A stretch of 64,000 bases of DNA, from assembly GCF_000422465.1 (NCBI RefSeq), contig NZ_AULV01000016.1, positions 1 to 64,000 of the forward strand. The letters are read 5' to 3'. The translations under genes were made by a program, and so were the position numbers. The notes under the pieces were generated by a model. It was not told the DNA's origin, made no database searches, and saw only the letters and a program-made list of their open reading frames with translations. Every line of letters starts with the position of its first letter. Within the stretch, counting starts at the first letter, position 1. Positions 8,221-16,541 of the stretch are shown piece after piece. Source of the stretch: Paenibacillus harenae DSM 16969. Its GTDB lineage: Bacteria; Bacillota; Bacilli; Paenibacillales; Paenibacillaceae.

Positions 8221-9684
8221 ATGTTGAGCAGCCTATATAAAACAAGGACATTTGTCCTCACGACGCTCATCTGTTTGCTAAGCATTGGAATGGGAAGCGC
8301 GATCGTTCATGCCGAAGAAACTCCCGCATCCTATAATTATTCCTACTGGGGAGACGCTGTCGCCTCGCCTGCCGCCTATCGGGCAACGGCTCTCTTGAAT
8401 GGCGACAGTCTGGGAGTCGGACCATTTAAGGAACCGAACGATATACACGTTACGGCAGACAAGCAAATTTATGTGCTGGACTCCGGCAATAATCGAATCG
8501 TGGTGATGGATGCGAGCTTCAAGCCGGTTCGAATCATCGATTCCTTCGATAGCAAGGGGGAGCCCGATAAGTTTATGAGCCCGCAAGGCCTGTTTGTAAC
8601 CGAAGACAAGCATATATACGTCGCTGATACGGGAAATAAAAGAGTTGTCCATCTCGATTCGAATGGTACGCTTGTGAAGGTGATCGAGAATCCTGAGTCC
8701 GAGCTCTTTCAGGAGAAGTTCCAGTTCCAACCCGCTCGTGTTGTTGTCGATAAGGCCCAGCGAATTTATGTCATGGCCGTCGGCATATTTGACGGATTTA
8801 TGGAGTTTAACGCTAATGGCGAATTTTCGACGTTCATTGGCGCGAACCGCGTAAGGGTCGATCCGATCGAGCTGTTGTGGAAACGGCTGTCTACCCGCGC
8901 CCAGCGGAGTCAGATGGCCACGTTTACGCCTACGGAATTCACGAACCTGGATATTAACGATGAAGGATTTATTTATACGACGAACGGCGACAGGTATGGC
9001 GATACGATCAAGAAATTAAATGCCCAGGGAAACGATATTTTGAGGCGAACGGGGTATTTCAACCCGCGCGGCGACCTCGTCATGTCATCAGAGGAGAGAA
9101 CGAGACTGATTGACATCGATGTCGCGGACAGCGAAATCTATTCGGTGCTTGATTCCAGGCGCGGACGGATTTTCACATACAACGGCGATGGACATTTCAT
9201 GTATGTATTCGGCGGTCTGGGCAATCGGCTGGGCGAATTCAACACGCCGTCAGCCATCGAGCGTGTAGGGGATCAGTTTCTCGTTCTGGATAAGGGGCTC
9301 GGGGAAATCACTTTATTCGAGACAACGGAATACGGCCGGACCCTGAACGAAGCCGTGCGAAGCTACTACAGGGGCGATGAAGAGGCGGCCTTCGCCTTAT
9401 TCCAGAAGTCAATCAATATGAACGCCAACCTGGAATTCGCTTATGCCGGGATCGGCAAAGCGCTGCTTCGGCAAGGGGAATACGCAGAGGCGATGAAATA
9501 TTTTAAGCAAAGCAAGGATCAGCTGAACTATTCGAAGGCATTCCTGCTCTATCGCAAGGAAGTGCTGCGCGAATACTTCCCTGCGATCATGACCGGTATT
9601 GTCTTGATCGTTCTCGGTACAATTATTTTCAGGAAGCTCCGGCAATGGAAAGGGGGAAGGAAACGTGCCGCAATTGAACAGTGA
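8221..9684 (+). CDS. NHL-repeat beta-propeller protein with TPR and C-terminal membrane anchor
   Basis: This is an exported, membrane-anchored protein of unproven function. A signal peptide covers residues 1-31 (cleavage near VHAEE). NHL-type propeller repeats follow from about residue 60 to 370 (repeats such as FKEPNDIHV and FMSPQGLFV followed by IYVLDSGNNRI and IYVADTGNKRV). A TPR-like helical region lies at about 375-440 (ALFQKSINMNANLEFAYAGI), and a single membrane segment at about 450-470 precedes a basic tail. NHL propellers usually bind protein or carbohydrate ligands. It lies between a permease pair and a Yip1-like gene that overlaps its end by 20 bases. A scaffold or assembly role for the importer is a guess from context. 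Confidence 0.75.
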   Translation: MLSSLYKTRTFVLTTLICLLSIGMGSAIVHAEETPASYNYSYWGDAVASPAAYRATALLNGDSLGVGPFKEPNDIHVTADKQIYVLDSGNNRIVVMDASFKPVRIIDSFDSKGEPDKFMSPQGLFVTEDKHIYVADTGNKRVVHLDSNGTLVKVIENPESELFQEKFQFQPARVVVDKAQRIYVMAVGIFDGFMEFNANGEFSTFIGANRVRVDPIELLWKRLSTRAQRSQMATFTPTEFTNLDINDEGFIYTTNGDRYGDTIKKLNAQGNDILRRTGYFNPRGDLVMSSEERTRLIDIDVADSEIYSVLDSRRGRIFTYNGDGHFMYVFGGLGNRLGEFNTPSAIERVGDQFLVLDKGLGEITLFETTEYGRTLNEAVRSYYRGDEEAAFALFQKSINMNANLEFAYAGIGKALLRQGEYAEAMKYFKQSKDQLNYSKAFLLYRKEVLREYFPAIMTGIVLIVLGTIIFRKLRQWKGGRKRAAIEQ

Positions 9685-10300
9685 ACTGATTAAATATCCA
9701 TTTTATCTGATTCTGCACCCATTTAACGGCTATTGGGATTTGAAGTATGAACGGAACAAAAAAACGAATCTGATCGTTTCCTTCTCGATCTTGTTCCTCT
9801 TGGCCGTTACCAATATCATGAGCAGCCAGTATAGCGGATTCCTCGTCAATATATACAATCCCACCGAGATGAACAGTTTGATGGAGGTTCTGTACGTCCT
9901 GCTTCCGGTGTTGTTCTGGTGCGTGGCCAATTGGTCGCTCACGACCTTGATGGACGGAGAAGGAAAGTTTGTCGAAATTTTCACGTCAACCTGCTTTGCC
10001 TTCATTCCAATGGTGATCATCCCATTTCCATGGATTTGGTTAAGCAACGTCATCTCGATCCAGGAGACGAGCTTCTATTACTTCTCGCACAGCGTCGCCG
10101 TCATTTGGACATTGTATCTGCTGTTCGTCGGGAATATGACGGTTCATCAATTTACGCCGTCAAAAACCATCGGCACCCTGCTGTTATCGGTTATCGCCAT
10201 GGGGTTTCTGGCGTTCCTGTGCCTGCTTTTCTTCAGCCTGATTCAGCAGATCTCATCATTTGTATCAACGATTTACCAGGAAATTGACCTGAGAAGCTAA
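9665..10300 (+). CDS. Yip1-domain-like integral membrane protein
   Basis: The 211-residue product is almost wholly membrane-embedded with about five hydrophobic segments. Its opening (KYPFYLILHPFNGYWDLKYE) is the hallmark of bacterial Yip1-family proteins found beside carbohydrate importers. I use the GTG at 9665, preceded by AAAGGGGGAAGG; it overlaps the NHL/TPR gene by 20 bases, implying coupled translation. The biochemical role is unknown. The tight linkage to NHL/TPR and DUF5696-like genes suggests these three act together. Confidence 0.7.
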   Translation: MPQLNSELIKYPFYLILHPFNGYWDLKYERNKKTNLIVSFSILFLLAVTNIMSSQYSGFLVNIYNPTEMNSLMEVLYVLLPVLFWCVANWSLTTLMDGEGKFVEIFTSTCFAFIPMVIIPFPWIWLSNVISIQETSFYYFSHSVAVIWTLYLLFVGNMTVHQFTPSKTIGTLLLSVIAMGFLAFLCLLFFSLIQQISSFVSTIYQEIDLRS

Positions 10301-10320
10301 GGAAGGAGGCATGCGCAGCC

Positions 10321-12879
10321 ATGAATTTGAAAAGATATGCCTTACTGACTTCGTTGTTCCTGTTCGGAATAATGACTGCCGGGTGTGCGGGCTCCGGTAC
10401 TGATAAACAAACGGAAGCCAATCGTTCTGTCGCAGCGGAATTTGTTAAGGGAACGGCTTTGCCCGTTTCCTTCACGGATCCTCGAGTCGCGGAGATGAAA
10501 GGCGTTGCAGAAAACAATCGTCTGCAATTATTCGCAGACGATCAGTCGGGAGTTATTGCCGTCCTCGATAAAAGCAGCGGAGAAGTTTGGTACAGCAACC
10601 CGCCGGAGCGGGAATCCGATAAACTCGCGACAGGAATTAACAAGGATTTATTATCCGCTCAATTGAAGCTCGATTTCCATAACGCTTTCGGCCAGCTCAG
10701 CTCGGTCAACTCCTATACGGATAGCGTCATTCATAAACAAGTCAGATTCGAAAGCATTCCTAACGGCATCAGAGTGACTTATCAATTCGGAACGGACGAG
10801 AAAACGGCTGAGGATCTTCCAAGCAAGCTGACGAAAGAGCGCTTAGAGGAACTTAAAGGGAAAGTGGATAAAACGGGACAGCGCGCGCTGATGATTGCCT
10901 ACCAAGAAAGCGCTGACCCATCTGTGTATGTGCGAAATGAATCTCTGGCAGGGATTCAACTGAAACGAACTCTTCAGGCATTCGAAGATGCCGGCTATAC
11001 GGATGAAGATTTCCGGAAGGATCTCGAGGCGCTTCAGCTGGAGCAAACCAAACCCGACCCGCGTATATTCCTTGCCTCGATCGAGTATACCTTGGATGAC
11101 GATAGTCTCGTGGTCAAGGTGCCGGCTTCCGGCCTTCATTACTCAGATGAATATCCGATCAGTACGGTGTCGGTTCTTGGTTTCTTCGGCGCAGAAGGGG
11201 AGGAGTCAGAAGGTTCATTATTTGTACCGGACGGATCCGGTGCGCTCATTCATTTCAACAATGGCAAAATTAATTATTCGTCATATGAACAAAGGATATA
11301 TGGATCCGATCTAACGATGGAGAGTGTCAAAGACGGCGTCTGGGAAGAAAAAGCCAGATTGCCGGTATTCGGAATGCTTCGCAAGGATGGCGCCTTTCTC
11401 GGCATTATTGAAGAAGGCGATTCCGTTGCAAGCGTTCATGCAGATGTAAGCGGCAGGCTGAATAGCTATAACTTTATTTATCCAAGCTTTTATGTGATCA
11501 ATAAGGACCAGGTGTCCCTGGACGCGAACGGTCAGGCGCGTTCCTTGCCCAGGTATCAAGAGAATCCGACAAAATCGGATTTTACGATCCGTTACGCTTT
11601 TCTGAGCGGGGAAGAAGCTACTTATTCCGGAATGGCACAGTACTATCAACAGTATTTGATCAAAACGCATGGACTTCCCGAACCGAAGTCGGCAAGCGAT
11701 TCAAAATCCGGAGGGGATGCGCCGTTTTATTTGCAGCTGATCGGAAGCATCGCCAAAAACAAACATGCGGTGGGAATTCCCTATAAGGCGCTCGAACCTC
11801 TGACAACCTTTAAACAGGCAGAGGATATCGTAAATCAGATGCAGAACCGCAATATTCGCAATATTAAGCTTCAGTATTCGGGTTGGTTTAATAAAGGACT
11901 TGATCATCAGGTTCCGGAACATGTCTCGGTCGACGGAGCTGTAGGCGGAAGCAAAGCGCTTCGGGAATTTATCTCCTTCGCTCGGGACAAGGACCTTTCC
12001 TTCTTCCCGGACGTCTATATCGCAGAGGCGCGTACAAGCGGCGGATTCGATGTAACCAAGGAAGCTGCCAGAACATTAAGGGGAGATCCTGCCGCGATCT
12101 ACCCGATTGAACCGGTCTTGAATCAGCGCGACCACAGCAAAGCTCCGTCCTATGTTGTATCGCCGAGCTATATGTTGAAGGTTGTGGATTCCATGCTGAA
12201 CGAACTGGACGGCTATCGTCTTGAAGGGATATCGCTGCAGGATCTGGGCAACCAGTTGAATACCGACTATCGGACAAATCATCAGATCGACCGTACGGAG
12301 TCCGAAACGATATCGAAAGAGGCGATGACCAAGATCCGCGAACGGAATCTCGAGATTATGGCGAATGGCGGCAACGCTTATGCGTTTCCATACGTTACGG
12401 ATATTACGAATGCGCCGATGACCAATAGCGGGCTCAAAATTGAAGACGAAGAAATTCCATTCTATCAAATGGTCGTTCGCGGATATATCGACTATACGGG
12501 CATGCCTTATAATCTATCGACCCTCACCGACATGAACCAGTATATATTGAAGTGTCTGGAATATGGCTCGGGCGTTTCATTCAAATGGATTCATGAACCG
12601 AATGATAAAGTAAAGGATACGGACTACGACGACTTATACGCCGTCAATTACGAGCAATGGCTGGACCAGGCTGCACAGATCTATGGGAATGTGAATGAAG
12701 TCTTGGGCAAAGTGCAGAACCAGAAGATGATTTCGCATGAGAAGTTAAGAGACGGCGTCTTCAAAACCGTTTATGAGAACAGTATCTATATTATTGTGAA
12801 CTACAATCGATCAATGGTACAGGCGGATGGCCTAAACGTCGAAGCCGGAGGTTATGTAATGGGTGGTGTACAAAAATGA
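10321..12879 (+). CDS. DUF5696-type lipoprotein, possible glycoside-hydrolase-like enzyme
   Basis: The 852-residue product has a lipoprotein signal peptide with lipobox TAGC (Cys22) and so sits on the outer membrane face. The first half, to about residue 440, is beta-rich, as in the N-terminal sandwich of large glycosidases. About 460-800 has alternating strand/helix character that could be a TIM barrel (for example VDGAVGGSKALREFISFAR, YRLEGISLQDLGNQLNTDY). I recall this arrangement as the uncharacterised family DUF5696; that name is from memory and should be tested. The gene follows a GGAAGGAGG ribosome binding site, and its last four bases overlap the next permease (ATGA). Function as a surface glycosidase feeding the importer is inferred; no catalytic residue is established. 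Confidence 0.65.
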   Translation: MNLKRYALLTSLFLFGIMTAGCAGSGTDKQTEANRSVAAEFVKGTALPVSFTDPRVAEMKGVAENNRLQLFADDQSGVIAVLDKSSGEVWYSNPPERESDKLATGINKDLLSAQLKLDFHNAFGQLSSVNSYTDSVIHKQVRFESIPNGIRVTYQFGTDEKTAEDLPSKLTKERLEELKGKVDKTGQRALMIAYQESADPSVYVRNESLAGIQLKRTLQAFEDAGYTDEDFRKDLEALQLEQTKPDPRIFLASIEYTLDDDSLVVKVPASGLHYSDEYPISTVSVLGFFGAEGEESEGSLFVPDGSGALIHFNNGKINYSSYEQRIYGSDLTMESVKDGVWEEKARLPVFGMLRKDGAFLGIIEEGDSVASVHADVSGRLNSYNFIYPSFYVINKDQVSLDANGQARSLPRYQENPTKSDFTIRYAFLSGEEATYSGMAQYYQQYLIKTHGLPEPKSASDSKSGGDAPFYLQLIGSIAKNKHAVGIPYKALEPLTTFKQAEDIVNQMQNRNIRNIKLQYSGWFNKGLDHQVPEHVSVDGAVGGSKALREFISFARDKDLSFFPDVYIAEARTSGGFDVTKEAARTLRGDPAAIYPIEPVLNQRDHSKAPSYVVSPSYMLKVVDSMLNELDGYRLEGISLQDLGNQLNTDYRTNHQIDRTESETISKEAMTKIRERNLEIMANGGNAYAFPYVTDITNAPMTNSGLKIEDEEIPFYQMVVRGYIDYTGMPYNLSTLTDMNQYILKCLEYGSGVSFKWIHEPNDKVKDTDYDDLYAVNYEQWLDQAAQIYGNVNEVLGKVQNQKMISHEKLRDGVFKTVYENSIYIIVNYNRSMVQADGLNVEAGGYVMGGVQK

Positions 12880-13787
12880 AATCCATACTGAAACCTCGCC
12901 AATTGAAAAGGTCTTACGCGGAAAAAAAGGCACAATGGGGTTTTCTTTACGTTTTGCCGTGGCTGCTTGGATTTGTTCTCTTTTTCTTTGTACCTTTGTT
13001 GAGTTCATTGCGATTCAGCTTCAGCTCGATAACGGCCAATTCGGACGGGATAACGGTTAAATACATCGGATTCAAAAATTACGTGGAAGCCTTAACGATA
13101 AACACAAGCTTCAACCGTGTTTTGACCGAATCGATCGTGAATATCGTGGTCAATATTCCGCTGATCGTCATTTTCAGTTTATTCCTGGCGGTGTTGCTGA
13201 ACCAGAAATTCATCGGAAGATCCGCCGCCCGGGCGATCTTCTTCCTTCCCGTTATTCTTGCATCCGGCGTTATAATGAATCTGGAGAGCACAAGCCTGGT
13301 GCAAGCGATAAGCGATGCAAGTTCGGGGGCAAAGGTCGTTCGTTCGTTACAGAGCTTTGAATTGGAGAAGCTGATGCTGCAAGCCGGGGTCAGCGAATGG
13401 ATCGTCAATTACCTCACAGGTTCCGTTGACCGTATCTATCAGATTGTCAGCCAATCCGGCGTTCAGATTCTGATCTTCCTCGCGGGAATCCAGACCATCT
13501 CGCCGCAGCTGTACGAAGCCTCCAAGATGGAAGGGGCAACCGGCTACGAAGCCTTCTGGAAGATTACGTTCCCGATGGTCAGTCCGCTTATTCTGGTCAA
13601 TGTGATTTATACCATTATAGATTCGGTCTCCAGCAACGAAATAACGGACTTGATCCTGGATACCGGTTTTTCAGTTTTTAATTTCGGTCTCAGCTCGGCG
13701 ATGGCAACGATTTATTTTCTGGCCGTTGCTCTAATCTTACTGATAAGCACTTATCTGATATCGAGGAAAGTTTTTTATTATGATTAG
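12876..13787 (+). CDS. ABC sugar importer permease (MalF type), second pair
   Basis: This 303-residue inner-membrane subunit has six membrane segments and an EAA loop (LYEASKMEGATGYEAFWKI, about residues 213-231). A long extracytoplasmic stretch between about residues 128 and 185 (SLVQAISDASSGAKVVRSL onward) is larger than in the LplB-type permeases of this window. It overlaps the DUF5696-type gene by four bases. It makes the operon carry two full permease pairs, which is unusual for one importer. Confidence 0.88.
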   Translation: MKSILKPRQLKRSYAEKKAQWGFLYVLPWLLGFVLFFFVPLLSSLRFSFSSITANSDGITVKYIGFKNYVEALTINTSFNRVLTESIVNIVVNIPLIVIFSLFLAVLLNQKFIGRSAARAIFFLPVILASGVIMNLESTSLVQAISDASSGAKVVRSLQSFELEKLMLQAGVSEWIVNYLTGSVDRIYQIVSQSGVQILIFLAGIQTISPQLYEASKMEGATGYEAFWKITFPMVSPLILVNVIYTIIDSVSSNEITDLILDTGFSVFNFGLSSAMATIYFLAVALILLISTYLISRKVFYYD

Positions 13788-13800
13788 GGGGGATGTACGA

Positions 13801-14745
13801 GTGCGCTATTCCCGACTGTTATCGATAGAATCCTGGAAAAGGTGGATTTGGTCATTCGTCCGTCTTGTATTGATTGCAGGACTGTCGTTTTTGATTTTGT
13901 ATCCGATTTTGCAAAAAATTTCGACAGCGATTAAAGATAAGGAGGATCTATATTCGCCGATCGTGGTGTGGGTTCCCGTCCATTTTACTTGGGACAATTT
14001 CAAACAAGCGATTTTGATTATGGATTACTGGGAAACATTGGTCAATACCTTTGCGCTGTCGATCTCTACTACCATCCTTACCGCGATAACTTGCGCTTTG
14101 GCTGGTTACGGATTTGCCCGGCTGAAATTCAAGGGAAGCAATCTGCTGTTTGCTGGAGTCATTCTGACCATATTGGTTCCGCCTTCGACGATTCTTATTC
14201 CCCTTTATCTCAATCTGAAGGATTTTACGCTTATGGGGCTAATTCCATTGCTTACGGGCAAATCCGCCAATCTGCTGAACAGCTACTGGCCGTTCATACT
14301 GACAGCCGTGACAGCCAACTCGCTGAAGGCGGGACTTTATATTTTTATATTCAGACAATTTTTCCGGGGAATCCCCAAAGAGATCGAGGAGGCCGCATAT
14401 ATCGATGGCGCAGGGATCGGGACGACGTTTTCCCGAATTATGCTCCCGAATGCGATCCCTGCGATGATCACCGTGCTGCTCTTTTCGTTCGTGTGGCAAT
14501 GGAACGACAGCTTCTTTACGACAACGTATCTGGCTTCAGGCAAGGTCATGTCCGTGCAGCTGGCTGCATTGCCATACAACCTGAACAGTCTTGATCGAGG
14601 AGGTTCCTCCCAAGTAGATCCTTTCTATTTGAGCATGGTGCAGGATACAGGCATTCTGCTCGCTATCCTGCCGCTTATTATCATTTATTTCTTTGTGCAG
14701 CGGTACTTTGTTGAAGGGATCGAGCGCACAGGCATTGTAGGCTGA
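13801..14745 (+). CDS. ABC sugar importer permease (MalG type), second pair
   Basis: This is the partner of the permease at 12876, with six membrane segments and an EAA loop (EIEEAAYIDGAGIGTTFSRI, about residues 195-214). I favour the GTG at 13801 because AGGGGGG (13786-13792) lies eight bases upstream; an in-frame ATG at 13780 would overlap the previous stop and place that site inside the gene. It is the last gene of the operon and is followed at once by a strong terminator. Confidence 0.85.
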   Translation: MRYSRLLSIESWKRWIWSFVRLVLIAGLSFLILYPILQKISTAIKDKEDLYSPIVVWVPVHFTWDNFKQAILIMDYWETLVNTFALSISTTILTAITCALAGYGFARLKFKGSNLLFAGVILTILVPPSTILIPLYLNLKDFTLMGLIPLLTGKSANLLNSYWPFILTAVTANSLKAGLYIFIFRQFFRGIPKEIEEAAYIDGAGIGTTFSRIMLPNAIPAMITVLLFSFVWQWNDSFFTTTYLASGKVMSVQLAALPYNLNSLDRGGSSQVDPFYLSMVQDTGILLAILPLIIIYFFVQRYFVEGIERTGIVG

Positions 14746-14753
14746 TCGGCCAA

Positions 14754-14808
14754 AAGCAAACCGATCGATTACCAGGTAATGACGCCCGGTATCGATCGGT
14801 TTTTTTGC
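14754..14808. terminator. Bidirectional terminator between converging genes
   Basis: AAAGCAAACCGATCGAT pairs with ATCGATCGGTTTTTTTGCTTT around a 21-base loop. The T-run serves the plus-strand importer operon and the A-run serves the minus-strand fucosidase, which ends at 14812. Confidence 0.9.
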
Positions 14809-14811
14809 TTT

Positions 14812-16320
14812 CTATGCGGGCGATGAAGAATGTAGTTCAATCGCCAGGCAGTTGACGTACGGCGTCGGCTGCTGGTCCGGCAGCGAAACGATCAAAGCTC
14901 CGTACGGCTGCTCGAACGGAACTTCACCTGCTCCTAGCAACCGGACAGACTTCACTTGGTCTGACGGAGTCAACGTACGAATGACGGCGCGATGATCTTC
15001 AGGCCACCGCATTTGGAAAGCGTACAGCGTATTTCCTATTTGTGTGAAACGGAAGTCGCCGGCGTTCCAATCTACCCTGTCCTCCGTAAAATGGTCAATG
15101 ACGACGCTGGAACGGCCTTCGCCCGATACACGGAACGGTCTGGTGCCGTAAACACCTTCCCCGCAAACCTTGATCCATTTGGCCATCTCTTGCAGGATAT
15201 ACGTGCACTCGTCATCAATTGTACCGTCCGGCTTCTGCGGAATATTGAGGAGCAGGTTGCCGTTCTTGGCAATGATATCGACCAGAATTTCGATGACGTG
15301 CCCCGGTTTCTTGTATTCGGTTTTCACATGGTAGAACCAATCCCCGACACAAGTATCGGTCTGCCACGGGTCAAGCCTGATGTCCGGAGACTGGCTGCGC
15401 TCAATGTCGAGGATCCCGATGCGGTAAACGTCCTGCCTGCGGTCTTTCTGATTAAAAATGGCGCGATTCACCCCGCCATTAGCCGCTGCGCTGGTATTGT
15501 ATAGGTGTGCGACCGCATTCAGCCCGGCTGCGAACAATGGGTCGTCCAAGGAAGCGTCTCTATTATCCCAAGCGCTGGCGAACGGCAGGCCGCCGTCGGA
15601 GTACAGCAGATCCGGCTGGTACAGATCGATGACTTCCTTGATGACGTCAAGCCAGCGCTGATGCCACCAAGGATTGGTTGTATACCATGGTTTCGGTTCG
15701 GACAGCAGATTGTCCGGATCATAATGCTCGCGGTTCGGCAAATACAAATCCTCGTATTCAGGGTCGTTACCATCATACGGGACGCCCGCATAAAGGCCTT
15801 CCTTATCTTGGCCCTTATTGAATTTAAACCAGCTGAACGTCGCTCCCAGATGCTCGGTCAAACCGAAAGGCAGTCCCCGGCGGGAAGCGGCGGCTTTCCA
15901 TAGTGCTACTATATCTTTCTTCGGTCCCATGTTGACCGAATTCCAGCGGTGGATTTTCGAATCGTAGTTGAAGAAGTTGTCGTGGTGCATCGCCTGTGCG
16001 ACGAAATACTTGGCGCCGGCAGCTGCGTACAAATCCATAAGCGATTCCGGATCGAAATTTTCCGCTTTCCACAGCTGAACGATATCTTTGTAGCCGAATT
16101 TCGACGGATGTCCGTAATGGCGAATATGGTACCGGTATTGCTCGGAACCTTCGTCATACATGTTTCGGGCGTACCAGTCCCCGTACATCGGCACCGATTG
16201 TGCGCCCCAGTGCGACCATATTCCTAGCTTCGCGTCACGGAACCAATCCGGACACTCGAATTTCCTGAGCGATTCAAATGTGGGTTCGAAAGAACCCTTG
16301 GCGATTTGCGCGTTAACCAT
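14812..16320 (-). CDS. Alpha-L-fucosidase, GH29
   Basis: This enzyme removes terminal alpha-L-fucose, here probably from imported fucosylated oligosaccharides, since the 502-residue protein has no signal peptide. The GH29 signature CPDWFRDAKLGIWSHWGAQS is near residue 24, HHD near 117 is part of the sugar pocket, and YSDGG places the catalytic nucleophile at Asp242. A beta-sandwich closes the C-terminus. AGGAGG lies ten bases upstream of the ATG. It stands alone between two terminators, next to the GH5 genes that could release fucosylated xyloglucan fragments. The acid/base residue varies in this family and I do not assign it. Confidence 0.9.
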   Translation of the reverse strand: MVNAQIAKGSFEPTFESLRKFECPDWFRDAKLGIWSHWGAQSVPMYGDWYARNMYDEGSEQYRYHIRHYGHPSKFGYKDIVQLWKAENFDPESLMDLYAAAGAKYFVAQAMHHDNFFNYDSKIHRWNSVNMGPKKDIVALWKAAASRRGLPFGLTEHLGATFSWFKFNKGQDKEGLYAGVPYDGNDPEYEDLYLPNREHYDPDNLLSEPKPWYTTNPWWHQRWLDVIKEVIDLYQPDLLYSDGGLPFASAWDNRDASLDDPLFAAGLNAVAHLYNTSAAANGGVNRAIFNQKDRRQDVYRIGILDIERSQSPDIRLDPWQTDTCVGDWFYHVKTEYKKPGHVIEILVDIIAKNGNLLLNIPQKPDGTIDDECTYILQEMAKWIKVCGEGVYGTRPFRVSGEGRSSVVIDHFTEDRVDWNAGDFRFTQIGNTLYAFQMRWPEDHRAVIRTLTPSDQVKSVRLLGAGEVPFEQPYGALIVSLPDQQPTPYVNCLAIELHSSSPA

Positions 16321-16475
16321 GCATAACTGGCCTCCTATTACTTGGATACCGCCTTATTCTAGCAAACTATTGAATGTAAAATCCTAACTTCCTCTAGTAT
16401 AATATTATCTATTATCTTGAACGGCCGACCCGATTTGACCGAATAGGCAAAGGTTTGGATATTTATTGGGAGCAA

Positions 16476-16522
16476 GAAGGGAGTCCTACCGTACGCACGA
16501 GCGCAAGGCAGGACTCCCTTTT
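16476..16522 (-). terminator. Terminator of GH5 gene (copy A)
   Basis: AAGGGAGTCCTACC and GGCAGGACTCCCTT form a 14-base stem just past the end of the gene at 16542. The same stem sequence follows the plus-strand GH5 copy at 46461-46512, so the terminator is part of the duplicated segment. Confidence 0.75.
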
Positions 16523-16541
16523 CCCCGAAACGAATCCGGCT

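Noticed and set aside
13968..14594. 208-codon plus-strand open frame
   Set aside because: It lies in another frame inside the permease gene at 13801, which has six membrane segments and an EAA loop.
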